Assembly (NCBI RefSeq): GCF_003412455.1 | Contig: NZ_QTJU01000001.1 | Span: 1,116,001 to 1,180,000 of the forward strand | DNA from: Deminuibacter soli | Lineage (GTDB): Bacteria > Bacteroidota > Bacteroidia > Chitinophagales > Chitinophagaceae | DNA length: 64,000 bases | Direction: 5' to 3' | Part shown: piece by piece, positions 45,848 through 55,697 of the stretch | Position numbering within the stretch: the stretch's first letter is position 1 | Layout: the number at the start of each line of letters is the position of its first letter | The notes under the pieces: generated by a model | Seen by the model: the letters and a program-made list of their open reading frames with translations, nothing else | Databases searched by the model: none | Told to the model about the DNA's origin: nothing | Translations under genes and position numbers: made by a program

Positions 45848-46885
45848 TTAGAATAAAAATTTTTTGAGCTGTGCACCTGCCTGCAGCATGGCAGATTGTA
45901 CGGCAGGTACGGTAGCAATGGGGTTCAGCAGACCGTAATCGTGTATTAAACCTTTGTAATCGGAGATGGTAACATCCACACCGGCTGCATCCATTTTACG
46001 GCCATAGGCTACGCCTTCATCGTGCAGTACATCGTTTTCAGCAACCTGTACCAGGGCTGGTGGCAAGCCTGCCAGCTGTTCTTTGGTAGCCTGTAAAGGC
46101 GATGCATAAATATCGCTGCGTTTGCTGGCATCGGGCAGGTAGCTGTTCCAGAACCAGATCATCATGTTCCTGGTTAAAAAGCGGTCGCTGGCAAACTTGA
46201 GGTAAGATTCAGTATCGAAGTTTGCATTGGTAACAGGCCATAACAATACCTGGAGTTTTATTTCCGGTCCTTTTTTATCTTTTGCCATCAATGCAACAAC
46301 GGCTGCCATGTTACCGCCAACGCTGTTACCGGCTACTGCAAGGCGTTTGCTGTCTGCATTAATTTCTTTACCATGTTCGGCTACCCATTTGGTTGCTGCA
46401 TAAGCCTGGTTAATGGCAACAGGATATTGTGCTTCTGGTGAGGGTGTGTAGTTTACAAACACGGCTTCTGCTCCTGAATTTACAACCAGGTCGCGCACCA
46501 GGCGTTCATGTGTAAAAAAATCACCCAGTATCCATCCGCCACCGTGGAAGTACATAAACACGGGCAGTGCACCTTTTACACCTGCGGGGCGAACGATATT
46601 TAATTTTATAGTAAGACCATCCTGTGTGATGGTTTTTTCTGATTCTTCTATACCGGAAAGGTCAACCTTAACGGAAGACTGTGCGCCGGTTAATACTGCT
46701 CGTGCATCTTTGGGAGACAATGTTTCGAGCGGCTTTGCACCTGATGAATTTAAAACATGCAGGAATGATTTTATGCGTGTGTGTAAATTGGGATCACTGT
46801 CAGTAGACGCCTGTGCATTACCTGTAGTAAGCGAAAAAACGAGGGCTGAGAGAATGGTAGCTGATTTTAAGATTGCAGTTTTCAT
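45848..46885 (-). CDS. Exported alpha/beta hydrolase (HSL-like esterase)
   Basis: 345 residues with a signal peptide ending near GNAQA (about 25). Oxyanion-hole motif YFHGGGWILGD, nucleophile elbow GNSVGGN, acid Asp in VAENDVLHDEG and catalytic His in GLIHDYG place it in the hormone-sensitive-lipase family of carboxylesterases. It is probably periplasmic. It appears to be a single-gene unit bracketed by terminators. Confidence 0.88.
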   Translation of the reverse strand: MKTAILKSATILSALVFSLTTGNAQASTDSDPNLHTRIKSFLHVLNSSGAKPLETLSPKDARAVLTGAQSSVKVDLSGIEESEKTITQDGLTIKLNIVRPAGVKGALPVFMYFHGGGWILGDFFTHERLVRDLVVNSGAEAVFVNYTPSPEAQYPVAINQAYAATKWVAEHGKEINADSKRLAVAGNSVGGNMAAVVALMAKDKKGPEIKLQVLLWPVTNANFDTESYLKFASDRFLTRNMMIWFWNSYLPDASKRSDIYASPLQATKEQLAGLPPALVQVAENDVLHDEGVAYGRKMDAAGVDVTISDYKGLIHDYGLLNPIATVPAVQSAMLQAGAQLKKFLF

Positions 46886-47025
46886 CTTGTTATCTTTTTG
46901 ATGTTCCGATCATTTTGATAACACAAAGCTATACCTGTTAGAACGCGCGTTCAATGCACATCCCTGCCTTTGTATTGTACTTTTTACCACTACAGGCGCA
47001 TTGTGCAGGGATTATTACCAACAGC

Positions 47026-47058
47026 AAAAAGGCCACCCGTTACCGGATGGCCTTTGTA
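47026..47058 (-). terminator. Terminator of the membrane-protein gene
   Basis: AAAGGCCA (47028-47035) pairs with TGGCCTTT (47048-47055). On the minus strand a five-T tail follows the stem. Confidence 0.75.
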
Positions 47059-47077
47059 TTTTTTTCGGAGAAATAAA

Positions 47078-47590
47078 CTAAGCTGTTACCTGCAGGTTGG
47101 TTTCAAAGCCTGCCTGCTGGGTTTTGTTAAGCCGGTATAATCGGATAAAAAACTGTGAACCCGCACCAACGGTGTTCATGGGTAAAAGGAAATATAAAAA
47201 GGCCTTGCCCAGTGTAACGGAGAAGAGCTGGCCGGATTGTACTTCATGAATATAAGCAAGCACATTTTCCTGTCCTTTGCCGGTAACAATAAAAACGGAC
47301 ATAATAAGCTGCACACCGAAGAGGATAAGCGCTACAAACATAAAAATGCTGGAAAGATGGGCTTCTTCCTGGTCTTTATTACCAAAGGCGAAATGGCGCA
47401 GGCTTTTTTTGAATTTGTAAAAAAATACAACCAGGAAAACGAGTACCATGGCATACATAAGTGCAGGTGTGTTGGAGCCGTTGTTCATTAATTCGGCGAA
47501 CATCCATACCAGGTAAATGCTTTGGGAAAATATCAGCCAATTGCAGGTAGTGGTTAACCGGCGTACCTTGTTGAGTAAGGGGGCGTTCAT
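47078..47590 (-). CDS. Four-helix membrane protein, function unknown
   Basis: 170 residues from ATG 47590. Four hydrophobic segments are visible: WLIFSQSIYLVWMFAELM, ALMYAMVLVFLVVFFY, IFMFVALILFGVQLIMSVFI and TLGKAFLYFLLPMNTVG. I do not recognise a family. It is divergent from the UvrD/PcrA helicase gene. Confidence 0.6.
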   Translation of the reverse strand: MNAPLLNKVRRLTTTCNWLIFSQSIYLVWMFAELMNNGSNTPALMYAMVLVFLVVFFYKFKKSLRHFAFGNKDQEEAHLSSIFMFVALILFGVQLIMSVFIVTGKGQENVLAYIHEVQSGQLFSVTLGKAFLYFLLPMNTVGAGSQFFIRLYRLNKTQQAGFETNLQVTA

Positions 47591-47809
47591 ATATATTGGA
47601 TTTAGTGGTTGCGTTTGAGCCCGCAGGTTGAAATCTGCAACAAGATAGGTAAAAAACACATATGGTGAAAAAACCGGATTGATAAGCGCACATTAACCTG
47701 ACTATCAATTTTATATACAGCATTGATTTTGAACAGCCTGCCGCAATGTTGAAAACTTCCGCAGGGGCAGCCGGGGTATTGAAAACGGAAACTTGTGTAA
47801 ATTGCGGCC

Positions 47810-50161
47810 ATGCAAGATTACCTGAAGGGATTGAATGAACAGCAAATGGCTGCGGCCATGCATATGAAAGGCCCGTTGATGATTGTAGCCGGCGCAGGCA
47901 GTGGCAAAACCAAAGTACTCACCACCCGCATTGCTTACCTGTTGGCCAATGGCGTTGATGCCTTTAATATACTCGCGCTTACGTTTACGAATAAGGCTGC
48001 GGCAGAAATGAAAGAGCGTATTACCAAAATGCTCGGCAACAATGAAGCACGCAACCTGTATATCGGTACTTTTCACAGTGTGTTTGCACGCATTCTGCGT
48101 GGAGAAGCACACCGTATCGGGTATCCCAACAGCTTTACCATTTATGACGGGGATGACAGCCGTTCGGTCATTAAAACCGTGATCAACGAACTGAACCTCG
48201 ACGATAAACATTATAAACCCAACGTGGTGCAAAGCCGTATTTCACAGGCGAAGAACGCATTGGTTGGTCCGGCAGAGTATGCAATGGACAGTGCCATTCA
48301 GCAGGAAGACATGCGCTCTAACCGCCCGGCCATTGCACAGATATACCAGGCTTATGCAGCGCGCTGCTTTAAAAACGGCGCGATGGATTTTGATGACCTG
48401 CTGCTGAAAATGCACGACCTGCTTAAAAACTTTCCTGAAGTACTGCACCGCTTTCAACACAAGTTTAAGTACATTATGATTGATGAGTACCAGGATACCA
48501 ACCCGGTACAGTACGAGATCACCAAACTGCTGGCAGCAGCCAATGAAAATATTTGTGTGGTGGGTGATGATGCGCAGAGTATTTACAGCTTCCGCGGGGC
48601 TACCATTGAAAACATCCTGCAGTTTCAGAAAGACTATGATGATGTAAAGGTGATTAAGCTGGAGCAGAATTACCGCAGCACCAAAAGCATTCTGCATGTA
48701 GCCAACGAGGTAATCAAGAATAACAAGGGGCAGATACCAAAAGACCTGTGGACTGAAAATGACGGCGGCGATAAAATTCGCCTGGTGCGCACAATGACCG
48801 ATAACGAGGAAGGCCGTTTTGTGGCAGACACCATCCAGGAGCAGAAACTGCGCTATCATTATTATAACAGGGACTTCGCTATTTTATACCGTACCAATGC
48901 CCAGAGCCGCGCGTTCGAGGAAAGCCTGCGCCGTATGGGAATTGCCTACAAAATTTACGGGGGTCTCAGCTTCTACCAGCGTAAGGAGATCAAAGACATG
49001 ATCGCTTACCTGCGTGTAACTGCCAATACGCGTGATGAAGAAGCGCTGAAACGTATTATCAACTACCCTGTTCGCGGCATTGGTAAAACAACCATTGAGC
49101 GTGCCGTGATTGTTGCCAACGAGCAGCAGATTACGTTATGGGAAGTGCTGAACCGGGCTGCTGAATTTGGCTATAAAGCCGGAACGCTGGAAGCCATCCA
49201 GAATTTTGTTACCATGATACGCTATTTCCAGAGCATGCTGGCAGATAAAAATGCATACGATGTAGCGGTGCAGGTAGGCAAACACACCAACCTGGTAAAA
49301 GAGCTGTTCAGTGATAAAACTACCGAAGGACTTGCGCGATACGAGAACGTGCAGGAGTTGCTGAACTCTATTAAAGAATGGACGGAAAGCCCCAGCAACG
49401 ATGATGGCGAAGTAGGCGATAAAACGCTGGGTGTTTACCTGCAGCAAATTACCCTGCTTACCGATGCAGACAATGAAAAGGAAGACGCCGATGTGGTAAA
49501 ACTGATGACCATTCACGCAGCAAAAGGACTGGAGTTCCCGGTTGTATTTGTTGGTGGTGTGGAAGAATCAATTTTCCCCAGCGGCATGAGTATTAATACA
49601 CGGGAAGAACTGGAAGAAGAACGCAGGTTGTTTTATGTAGCGGTAACACGTGCCAAACACAAGCTGTGGCTGAGTTATGCCAATGCACGTTACCGTTTTG
49701 GCAACCTGGTGCAAAATGAGCCCAGCCGCTTTTTGGATGAAATGCCGGAAGAGTACATTGATAAAAGTTATGCCGGTGGCGGTGCACGCAACCAGGGTGG
49801 CATGAGTAACCAGGGTTCTGCATTTGAACGCATGCACCGTGGGTTTGGTAACGATGCCGCTGCTGCGGAAAGAATGTATGGTCCGCCGCCGTCAAAGAAA
49901 AAGGAAACTGCAAAACCCACCTACCTGCCGGTTCAGCCGCCTGCATCAAAAGTGGTGGAGCATAAACCTTCTGCCGATTTTATACCGAGCGATACCAGCA
50001 ACCTGCAGGCTGGCCAGAAAGTAGAACACCAGAAGTTTGGTTTTGGCGAAGTGGTAAAAATGGAGGGATCATCGCACAACCCTATTGCCACAGTGCTGTT
50101 TAAAACAAACGGTGAAAAGAAAATCATGCTTAATTACGCGAAGCTGCGTATTGTTGAATAG
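47810..50161 (+). CDS. UvrD/PcrA/Rep-type DNA helicase
   Basis: 783 residues; a 3'-5' superfamily 1A helicase acting in excision repair and replication. Q-motif LNEQQMAAAMH, Walker A GAGSGKTKVLTTR, motif II DEYQDTNPVQYE, SIYSFRGATIENIL, and motif VI VAVTRAKHKLWLSYA. The low-complexity C-terminus (about 650-783) ends in a Tudor-like VEHQKFGFGEVVKMEG segment typical of PcrA. The start ATG follows TAAATTG, a weak -7. Confidence 0.94.
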   Translation: MQDYLKGLNEQQMAAAMHMKGPLMIVAGAGSGKTKVLTTRIAYLLANGVDAFNILALTFTNKAAAEMKERITKMLGNNEARNLYIGTFHSVFARILRGEAHRIGYPNSFTIYDGDDSRSVIKTVINELNLDDKHYKPNVVQSRISQAKNALVGPAEYAMDSAIQQEDMRSNRPAIAQIYQAYAARCFKNGAMDFDDLLLKMHDLLKNFPEVLHRFQHKFKYIMIDEYQDTNPVQYEITKLLAAANENICVVGDDAQSIYSFRGATIENILQFQKDYDDVKVIKLEQNYRSTKSILHVANEVIKNNKGQIPKDLWTENDGGDKIRLVRTMTDNEEGRFVADTIQEQKLRYHYYNRDFAILYRTNAQSRAFEESLRRMGIAYKIYGGLSFYQRKEIKDMIAYLRVTANTRDEEALKRIINYPVRGIGKTTIERAVIVANEQQITLWEVLNRAAEFGYKAGTLEAIQNFVTMIRYFQSMLADKNAYDVAVQVGKHTNLVKELFSDKTTEGLARYENVQELLNSIKEWTESPSNDDGEVGDKTLGVYLQQITLLTDADNEKEDADVVKLMTIHAAKGLEFPVVFVGGVEESIFPSGMSINTREELEEERRLFYVAVTRAKHKLWLSYANARYRFGNLVQNEPSRFLDEMPEEYIDKSYAGGGARNQGGMSNQGSAFERMHRGFGNDAAAAERMYGPPPSKKKETAKPTYLPVQPPASKVVEHKPSADFIPSDTSNLQAGQKVEHQKFGFGEVVKMEGSSHNPIATVLFKTNGEKKIMLNYAKLRIVE

Positions 50162-50168
50162 AGCTGGC

Positions 50169-50200
50169 AGCCCCGGAAATATTTCCGGGGCTTTCCTTTT
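50169..50200 (+). terminator. Helicase gene terminator
   Basis: The perfect palindrome AGCCCCGGAAAT/ATTTCCGGGGCT (50169-50192), followed by T-rich sequence. Confidence 0.85.
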
Positions 50201-50319
50201 TAAGATGTAACCGTTACATAGGTATTTATTTTATTCTTTCATGCATAAGTATGCGCCAGGATACGCAGTGGGCTTGCTTTTCCCTTAAATAGTTGTATAT
50301 TAAAGGAAAACTTATTTCT

Positions 50320-50943
50320 ATGAAATGGTACACCCTGGTAGCCGCGCTTTTGTTGTGCGGAAGGTTGTTTGCACAGCAGACGGCATCTTCAACCTGTAAT
50401 TTCAGTTTACTTTTTTCCGTTCACCCGGGCGAGGATAAAAACACGGTTATCGGGGAATTAAAGCAAGCATACCGGGTGACGCTGGTAAACACAGTATCGA
50501 ACAGTATTAAGCCCGAGTATATACCGGCCACGCAGGATTCCATTTTAGTTGAAACGATGACCTATACACTTGATTCAAGTGCCTGCTTCCAGGGACATAC
50601 AAGAACATTACGTATCAGTTTTGCAGACAACAAGCTGTTTAAAGTATATGTATCTGCCGAGTTTTCGAAAGACCAGTTTGATGAATTAAATACCAATCTT
50701 GAAGCACTGCGCAAAAACATCCAGCAAACGTATCCCTACGAGCGCGGTATAAAAATAAAGAGCAACGACATCAGCGGTTTTGGTTATACCTATACCAAGC
50801 AGAAAAACGGGAAAGGCAAGCTGGAAGCGGTTACCGTGCAATATGTATTGCAGAACCTGCCCGGTACACCACGCCAGTTTTACCTGCTTGAATTAACATG
50901 GAGCAACCTCAACAATACACGCATGCAGCGCTGGAATTATTGA
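50320..50943 (+). CDS. Exported protein of unknown function
   Basis: 207 residues from ATG 50320 with a signal peptide ending near LFAQ (about 18). The mature part is a mixed alpha/beta domain without recognised motif. A Lys/Glu-rich stretch and a C-terminal LLELTWSNLNNTRMQRW are its visible features. It stands alone between helicase and ahpC genes. Confidence 0.55.
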   Translation: MKWYTLVAALLLCGRLFAQQTASSTCNFSLLFSVHPGEDKNTVIGELKQAYRVTLVNTVSNSIKPEYIPATQDSILVETMTYTLDSSACFQGHTRTLRISFADNKLFKVYVSAEFSKDQFDELNTNLEALRKNIQQTYPYERGIKIKSNDISGFGYTYTKQKNGKGKLEAVTVQYVLQNLPGTPRQFYLLELTWSNLNNTRMQRWNY

Positions 50944-51070
50944 TAATGGTTTTTAAAATCTGATAGGTAAAATCTATCACGGCATAGATAAATGCGATTT
51001 TTTAAATGTTGATTATAATGCACTTTTGCACTGCCTCTGTTATTAATCAATATTGTAAAAACAATCACAT

Positions 51071-51640
51071 ATGAGCAACCGAGTATTATCAATTGGAAAC
51101 GCGTTTCCTGCATTCAAAAAGAAAGCAGTAGTATCTATCGAAAAAGGCAAAGAGTTTATCGACATCACAAACGAGTACGCAGCAGCTAAAGGCAAATGGA
51201 CGGTAATGTTCTGGTGGCCTAAAGATTTCACCTTCGTATGTCCTACGGAAATTGCTGAATTCAACAAAAAACACAGCGACTTTGTAGACCGTGATGCGGT
51301 TTTAATTGGCGCTTCTACCGATTCTGAATTTGTACACGCTGCATGGAGAAGGGATCACGCTGACCTGCGCGACCTGAAATTCCCTATGCTGGCCGATACT
51401 TCAAAATCACTGGCTGAAGAACTGGGCATTCTTGACGCAGAAGAAAAAATTGCTTACCGTGCAACCTTCATCATCGATCCACAGGGTATTGTACGTTGGG
51501 TAAGCGTGTATGACCTGAACGTAGGCCGCAGCGTACAGGAAGTTATCCGTGTACTGGATGCCCTGCAAACAGATGAGCTTTGCCCCTGTAACTGGAGCAA
51601 AGGTGAAGAAACCCTCACCAGCCAGCTCGCACTGAACTAA
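51071..51640 (+). CDS. ahpC: Alkyl hydroperoxide reductase AhpC (peroxiredoxin)
   Basis: 189 residues; a 2-Cys peroxiredoxin. The peroxidatic Cys is in FTFVCPTEIAEF (about residue 57) and the resolving Cys pair in ELCPCNWSKGEE near the C-terminus. It closely resembles the actinobacterial AhpC that uses AhpD instead of AhpF as electron donor (WWPKDFTFVCPTE, DELCPCNW). The next gene is indeed ahpD, 74 bp away across a hairpin, so the two form a peroxide-reducing pair. Confidence 0.92.
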   Translation: MSNRVLSIGNAFPAFKKKAVVSIEKGKEFIDITNEYAAAKGKWTVMFWWPKDFTFVCPTEIAEFNKKHSDFVDRDAVLIGASTDSEFVHAAWRRDHADLRDLKFPMLADTSKSLAEELGILDAEEKIAYRATFIIDPQGIVRWVSVYDLNVGRSVQEVIRVLDALQTDELCPCNWSKGEETLTSQLALN

Positions 51641-51669
51641 GCCATCAGTTTATATTTTGCATTATACAA

Positions 51670-51697
51670 CAACGGCAGGGTTTTACTCCTGCCGTTG
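51670..51697 (+). promoter_or_regulatory. ahpC-ahpD intercistronic hairpin
   Basis: CAACGGCAGG (51670-51679) pairs perfectly with CCTGCCGTTG (51688-51697), with no T run after it. It may stabilise or partly attenuate the transcript, setting the ahpC:ahpD ratio. Confidence 0.55.
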
Positions 51698-51714
51698 TGC
51701 TAAATACCATTATC

Positions 51715-52314
51715 ATGAGTGAATCTGTAGCAATACAAAATGAAACCTTTGTTAACCTGGTCAATGACCTGAAGTTAACAGACTACACACCTTCTGCCAA
51801 TGCACAGGCTTTACTGGCAGTAGATGCGCGTTATATTAAAGACCTCAAAATAAATGTGGGTAATGTGCTTAACAACGCGCAATACCTTAACCGCAAAGAA
51901 TCTTTACTGCTGGCTTTATCGGTTGCAGTAAACGAAAAATTCGATGTGCTGAAAGAGGCGTTTACCACCCTGGCTACCGAAGCAGGCGCTACCGCAGCAG
52001 AAATTGCCGAAGTAATTGCCGCCACTTCGCTGATGAACACCAACAATGTGTTTTACCGTTTCCGCCATTTTATGCAGAAAGATTTTTATACCAACCAGCC
52101 GGCAGGTATTAAAATGAGCATTATGATGAACCCGGTGCTGGGGAAAGAGTTTTTTGAACTGCTGAGCCTGGTAGTTTCATCGATCAATGGCTGCGAAATG
52201 TGCGTAACCTCGCACGAACAGTCTGTTTTACAACACAACAGCAGTGAAAGCCGCGTATTTGAAGCGGTAAAACTGGGTGCGGTGATAAAAGGACTGATCA
52301 CTGTATTGAGTTAA
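51715..52314 (+). CDS. ahpD: Alkyl hydroperoxide reductase partner AhpD
   Basis: 199 residues from ATG 51715, with an AhpD fold. The redox motif INGCEMCVTSHE near residue 162 has the CxxC and His of AhpD. IKMSIMMNPVLGKEFFEL and MNTNNVFYRFRHFM match the family. AhpD passes electrons to AhpC, in characterised systems via lipoamide. It is paired with ahpC upstream and followed by a terminator. Confidence 0.9.
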   Translation: MSESVAIQNETFVNLVNDLKLTDYTPSANAQALLAVDARYIKDLKINVGNVLNNAQYLNRKESLLLALSVAVNEKFDVLKEAFTTLATEAGATAAEIAEVIAATSLMNTNNVFYRFRHFMQKDFYTNQPAGIKMSIMMNPVLGKEFFELLSLVVSSINGCEMCVTSHEQSVLQHNSSESRVFEAVKLGAVIKGLITVLS

Positions 52315-52335
52315 TCATTGTTTGTTAACAATAGT

Positions 52336-52364
52336 AAAAGCCGCCTGTGAAGACGGCTTTTTTG
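52336..52364 (+). terminator. ahpD terminator
   Basis: AAAGCCG (52337-52343) pairs with CGGCTTT (52354-52360), followed by T. Confidence 0.8.
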
Positions 52365-52504
52365 TTTTGCAGCTACCGGCCATTGCATTAGTAATATATA
52401 CAATATGATAACCGTGACAAACGTTCCACGGGGTTTCAGGAAGGGAAGGGTTTCGATTAGCGAAAAAATTGCAATTGGATGGCAGATGCAGTTATTCTTA
52501 CGCA

Positions 52505-52533
52505 TTGCTATTTCGCCGGGATTGTTACCTTTG
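52505..52533 (+). promoter_or_regulatory. Promoter of the NifU-type gene
   Basis: TTG (52505-52507) and TACCTTTG (52526-52533) are 18 bases apart, the same spacing as at tRNA-Gln. Confidence 0.6.
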
Positions 52534-52555
52534 TAATAAGGTAAATTGTTGTGTT

Positions 52556-53155
52556 ATGATTCAAACAGGAAATCCCGTTATCAGCATTTATACAGAAATG
52601 ACGCCCAATCCAGAAACCATGAAGTTTGTGGCGAATAAATTACTGTACCCGGGTAAAAGCATTGATTTTGCAGATGAAACACTGGCCGGCCCTTCTCCCC
52701 TTGCGAAAGAGCTGTTCAGTTTCCCTTTTATAAAAAGCGTGTTTATTGCCAGCAACTTTGTAACGCTTACCAAAACCAGCGATACAGAAGACTGGCAGGA
52801 CGTGATACCCACCATTAAGCAGTTTTTGAAAGATTACCTCGAAAACGGCGGTGTGGTAGTGAATGAAGATGAAGTTGCCAAAGTAAAACAGGAAGCAACA
52901 AACACAGTTGCGGCAGATGATGATGATGTGGTTAAACGCATTAAAGAACTGCTCGACAATTATGTAAAACCTGCAGTTGAAATGGATGGCGGCGCTATCC
53001 AGTTCAAAAGCTACGACGATGGTGTGGTAAATCTGATGTTACAGGGCAGCTGCAGCGGATGTCCTTCTTCCATGATCACTTTGAAAGCAGGTATTGAAGG
53101 CATGATGAAACGCATGATACCTGAAGTAAAAGAAGTTGTGGCAGAAGCAGAATAA
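52556..53155 (+). CDS. NifU/Nfu-type iron-sulphur cluster carrier
   Basis: 199 residues from ATG 52556. An N-terminal Nfu_N domain (ISIYTEMTPNPETMKFVAN, about 9-27) is followed by an acidic linker and the C-terminal NifU domain (about 125-199) with EMDGGAIQFKSYDDGVVNLMLQGSCSGCPSS; the CxxC binds the transferred [4Fe-4S] cluster. It acts in cytoplasmic iron-sulphur assembly and delivery. The gene ends at a terminator shared with the convergent AsmA-like gene. Confidence 0.9.
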   Translation: MIQTGNPVISIYTEMTPNPETMKFVANKLLYPGKSIDFADETLAGPSPLAKELFSFPFIKSVFIASNFVTLTKTSDTEDWQDVIPTIKQFLKDYLENGGVVVNEDEVAKVKQEATNTVAADDDDVVKRIKELLDNYVKPAVEMDGGAIQFKSYDDGVVNLMLQGSCSGCPSSMITLKAGIEGMMKRMIPEVKEVVAEAE

Positions 53156-53187
53156 GTAGTATCTCACCTGAATACAACAATAACAGC

Positions 53188-53222
53188 AAAACCTGACGGC
53201 CTCCCGGTTGTCAGGTTTTATT
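53188..53222. terminator. Bidirectional terminator overlapping an AsmA stop codon
   Basis: AAAACCTGAC (53188-53197) pairs with GTCAGGTTTT (53210-53219), with T tails on both strands. The TGA stop of the minus-strand AsmA-like gene (53211-53213) lies inside the stem. Confidence 0.8.
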
Positions 53223-55697
53223 TTTGTCCCTGTCTTTCCTGCGGAGTTTCTTGAACAGGTCGAGCCCGATTTTGATATTTCCCTTGAGATCGGTTTTTGC
53301 GCGCAGGTATACACTGGGGCCCACCTTACGGTCTACTCCCTGGTTTTTGGGTTTTTCATGTAAATCTTTCTGTTCCACAAAATTGCTGAGCGGCACCTGG
53401 ATGCTGATATCAGTATTGCCTTTCATGCTGTACAAGCCTTCTACAAACAGGGTTAGTGCAGTGGATTGTACTTCCATGCGTTTGATGGTTATCTCGTCTT
53501 CTTTAATCAGCAGGCTGTCGGTTAATTCAGCAAAATGAATATTGCGCAGGTCACGGTCTTTAAACACATACTGCTGAATACGCCGTATAGGCTCGAAATT
53601 GATGAGTGCGCCGTCTTTCAGTGAAAAAAAGATGTTGCCGTTCACTGAATTGGGGATAAGTGCACTTTTGTAATTCACACCCAGGCTAACATTGGCAGTC
53701 ATATCCATGGTGCCTTGCAGGTTTTGATAGCTCAGGCCAGACAATCCGAAGTTTTCAAATGCATAAAACAGTTTGCGCACGTCTACATTCTGCAGGCGTG
53801 TATTAATGTCGAGCACATGCTCTGCATTACCGGTTTGCCGAACATTTCCTTTTAAAGAAACATTGCCACCCGCATGCTGCACGGTTGCATTTTGCATTTG
53901 CCAGAAATTGTGTTTAAACGACATGGTGCCGTCCAGGTTGGTTGCGGTAAACTGGTTCAGCCTGATATAGGCGGCTTTTATGTTCAGCAGGAAAGTGCCT
54001 CTTTCGAGCAACTGATCGAACCGGAAAGCTGCCCTGGCCAGGTTTTGCTTGCTTTTTTTGCGTTCAATACCGCCCTGTGGTTTGCCGAACAGCGATTTAA
54101 AATCTTTGAGGTTCAGCGAATCGGAATATACATAACACAGCAGGCTCGATTTACCGGGGTCTGAAGAAGCCATGCGCCCGATATCGTTGCCCTGTATGGC
54201 CACTGTGAATTTGCTGGAACCAATATTGCATTGCAGCTTTTTTACTTCCACATCATTATCAGAGAAAGTGATTTCGCCATTGCAGTTGCTGAAAGTGAGG
54301 TTGCGTGGTTCGTAATGCACTTCGCCGTTTTGCAGCACCAGCTTACCGCTCAGGTTTTCCATGGCAGAAGCATCGGCTACCAGCGGGCCATTATACTGGA
54401 GTTGCAACCGGGCATTACCTTTTACAAAACGCAGGGTGCGGAGGCCGAACTTGTCGTCGAGTGCAGGAAAGCTGCATGAAGATGCGAAATCAAATACCAG
54501 GTTTGGATGTTCCAGGTTGCGTACGATGGTATTGTTGCCTTTCAGTAAAATACCACCCCAGTCGCCGGTGAATGTGTGCAGGGTTATGATGGAGTTGCCG
54601 TCTGTGCGCGGCTGCCCCAGTGTATCTTCATTAAAAAAGGTACCGGTAAAGCTGCAGGTATTGAAAGCAATGGCCGGTGTTACCAGCGTATTATTGGTAG
54701 TAGCCCAGTCTACCTTTACCAGCGGCGTAGTGCCCGATGCCATAGAACCTTCGATGTGTGCAGTTACATCTACGGGCTGCAGCAGGTTAACCCTGAATAA
54801 GGCACGCTGTATATTGGCCGTAAGCAGTTCACCTGCCTGCCGGTAACCCACCTGTTTTGTTTTTACGAGCAGGTTGAAATGCGATTGTGCGGTATCGAGT
54901 GTAAATGAACCCTGCAGCTCAAAAGGATGTTTGTCAATATCAATTTTAGAAGCAGGAAAGCTGATGGTTTTAGTGGCCGTGTTTACGTGCAGATCCCACC
55001 GGCCTTCAATAGATTTATTAAGGAGGTATTGCCCTTTTGCAAGGTTAAAACCCAGCCCTTTTAAAATGGCTCTTTCGCGCAGGCGAATATCAATTACCGT
55101 ATCTCTCTTATGCAGTGAAGCCGTTGCATGCTGAAAGAGTATTTCAAAATGTTTTTGCTTTACGGCATCTTCCGAAATGGCAGTGATATTATTGAGCTCA
55201 ACCTCTTTTACAAATACTTCCTTTTTCCTGTTGCCTGCATTATTGCTTTTAACAGGCATTAATGCGTATTTGTTGCTGTAGCCGGTACTGTCTGTTGCAA
55301 TATGCACAAAGCCGTTGCTCAGTGTTACTGCCCGCACGTTAATGCGTTTGCCCAGTACATCGGTTAATGCAACGCGTGTAAAAATCTTTTCAATGCTCAC
55401 CAGGGGTACGTGGTGCAGGGTATCGGTAATGGTAAAGTTTTCCAGTGTTATTTCTACCTGGGGAAAATGCGCCCAAACATTTACCCGCACATTCTGCAGG
55501 TGTACATCACCTTTTAGGCCGGTAGTGAGTTTCTGGTTAAGCTCAGCAAGCAGTTTTTCCTTATTGCCTGAGATGTACAGCTGCAAACCCAGCAACAGCA
55601 AGGCATACAGCCCCATTAATGCCAGCAGTGCAATAGCAGTCACGCGCACAATTTTATGATGAAGCCAATCTCTCATATTGCTGGTTATCGACGCCAT
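53211..55697 (-). CDS. Large AsmA-like outer-membrane-assembly protein
   Basis: 828 residues from an ATG that overlaps the upstream stop (TAATG at 55695-55699). An N-terminal membrane helix (VTAIALLALMGLYALLLLGL) is followed by a long beta-rich periplasmic body and an AsmA_2-like C-terminal region (FENFGLSGLSYQNLQGTMDM, then LKDGALINFEPIRRIQQYVF). AsmA-type proteins are thought to move lipids or aid outer-membrane assembly. It is translationally coupled to the ParA-like ATPase, an unusual partner. Confidence 0.82.
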   Translation of the reverse strand: MASITSNMRDWLHHKIVRVTAIALLALMGLYALLLLGLQLYISGNKEKLLAELNQKLTTGLKGDVHLQNVRVNVWAHFPQVEITLENFTITDTLHHVPLVSIEKIFTRVALTDVLGKRINVRAVTLSNGFVHIATDSTGYSNKYALMPVKSNNAGNRKKEVFVKEVELNNITAISEDAVKQKHFEILFQHATASLHKRDTVIDIRLRERAILKGLGFNLAKGQYLLNKSIEGRWDLHVNTATKTISFPASKIDIDKHPFELQGSFTLDTAQSHFNLLVKTKQVGYRQAGELLTANIQRALFRVNLLQPVDVTAHIEGSMASGTTPLVKVDWATTNNTLVTPAIAFNTCSFTGTFFNEDTLGQPRTDGNSIITLHTFTGDWGGILLKGNNTIVRNLEHPNLVFDFASSCSFPALDDKFGLRTLRFVKGNARLQLQYNGPLVADASAMENLSGKLVLQNGEVHYEPRNLTFSNCNGEITFSDNDVEVKKLQCNIGSSKFTVAIQGNDIGRMASSDPGKSSLLCYVYSDSLNLKDFKSLFGKPQGGIERKKSKQNLARAAFRFDQLLERGTFLLNIKAAYIRLNQFTATNLDGTMSFKHNFWQMQNATVQHAGGNVSLKGNVRQTGNAEHVLDINTRLQNVDVRKLFYAFENFGLSGLSYQNLQGTMDMTANVSLGVNYKSALIPNSVNGNIFFSLKDGALINFEPIRRIQQYVFKDRDLRNIHFAELTDSLLIKEDEITIKRMEVQSTALTLFVEGLYSMKGNTDISIQVPLSNFVEQKDLHEKPKNQGVDRKVGPSVYLRAKTDLKGNIKIGLDLFKKLRRKDRDKNKT

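Noticed and set aside
52425-52438. GTTCCACGGGGTTT as a fourth parS
   Set aside because: Only the left half matches; the right arm is not palindromic.
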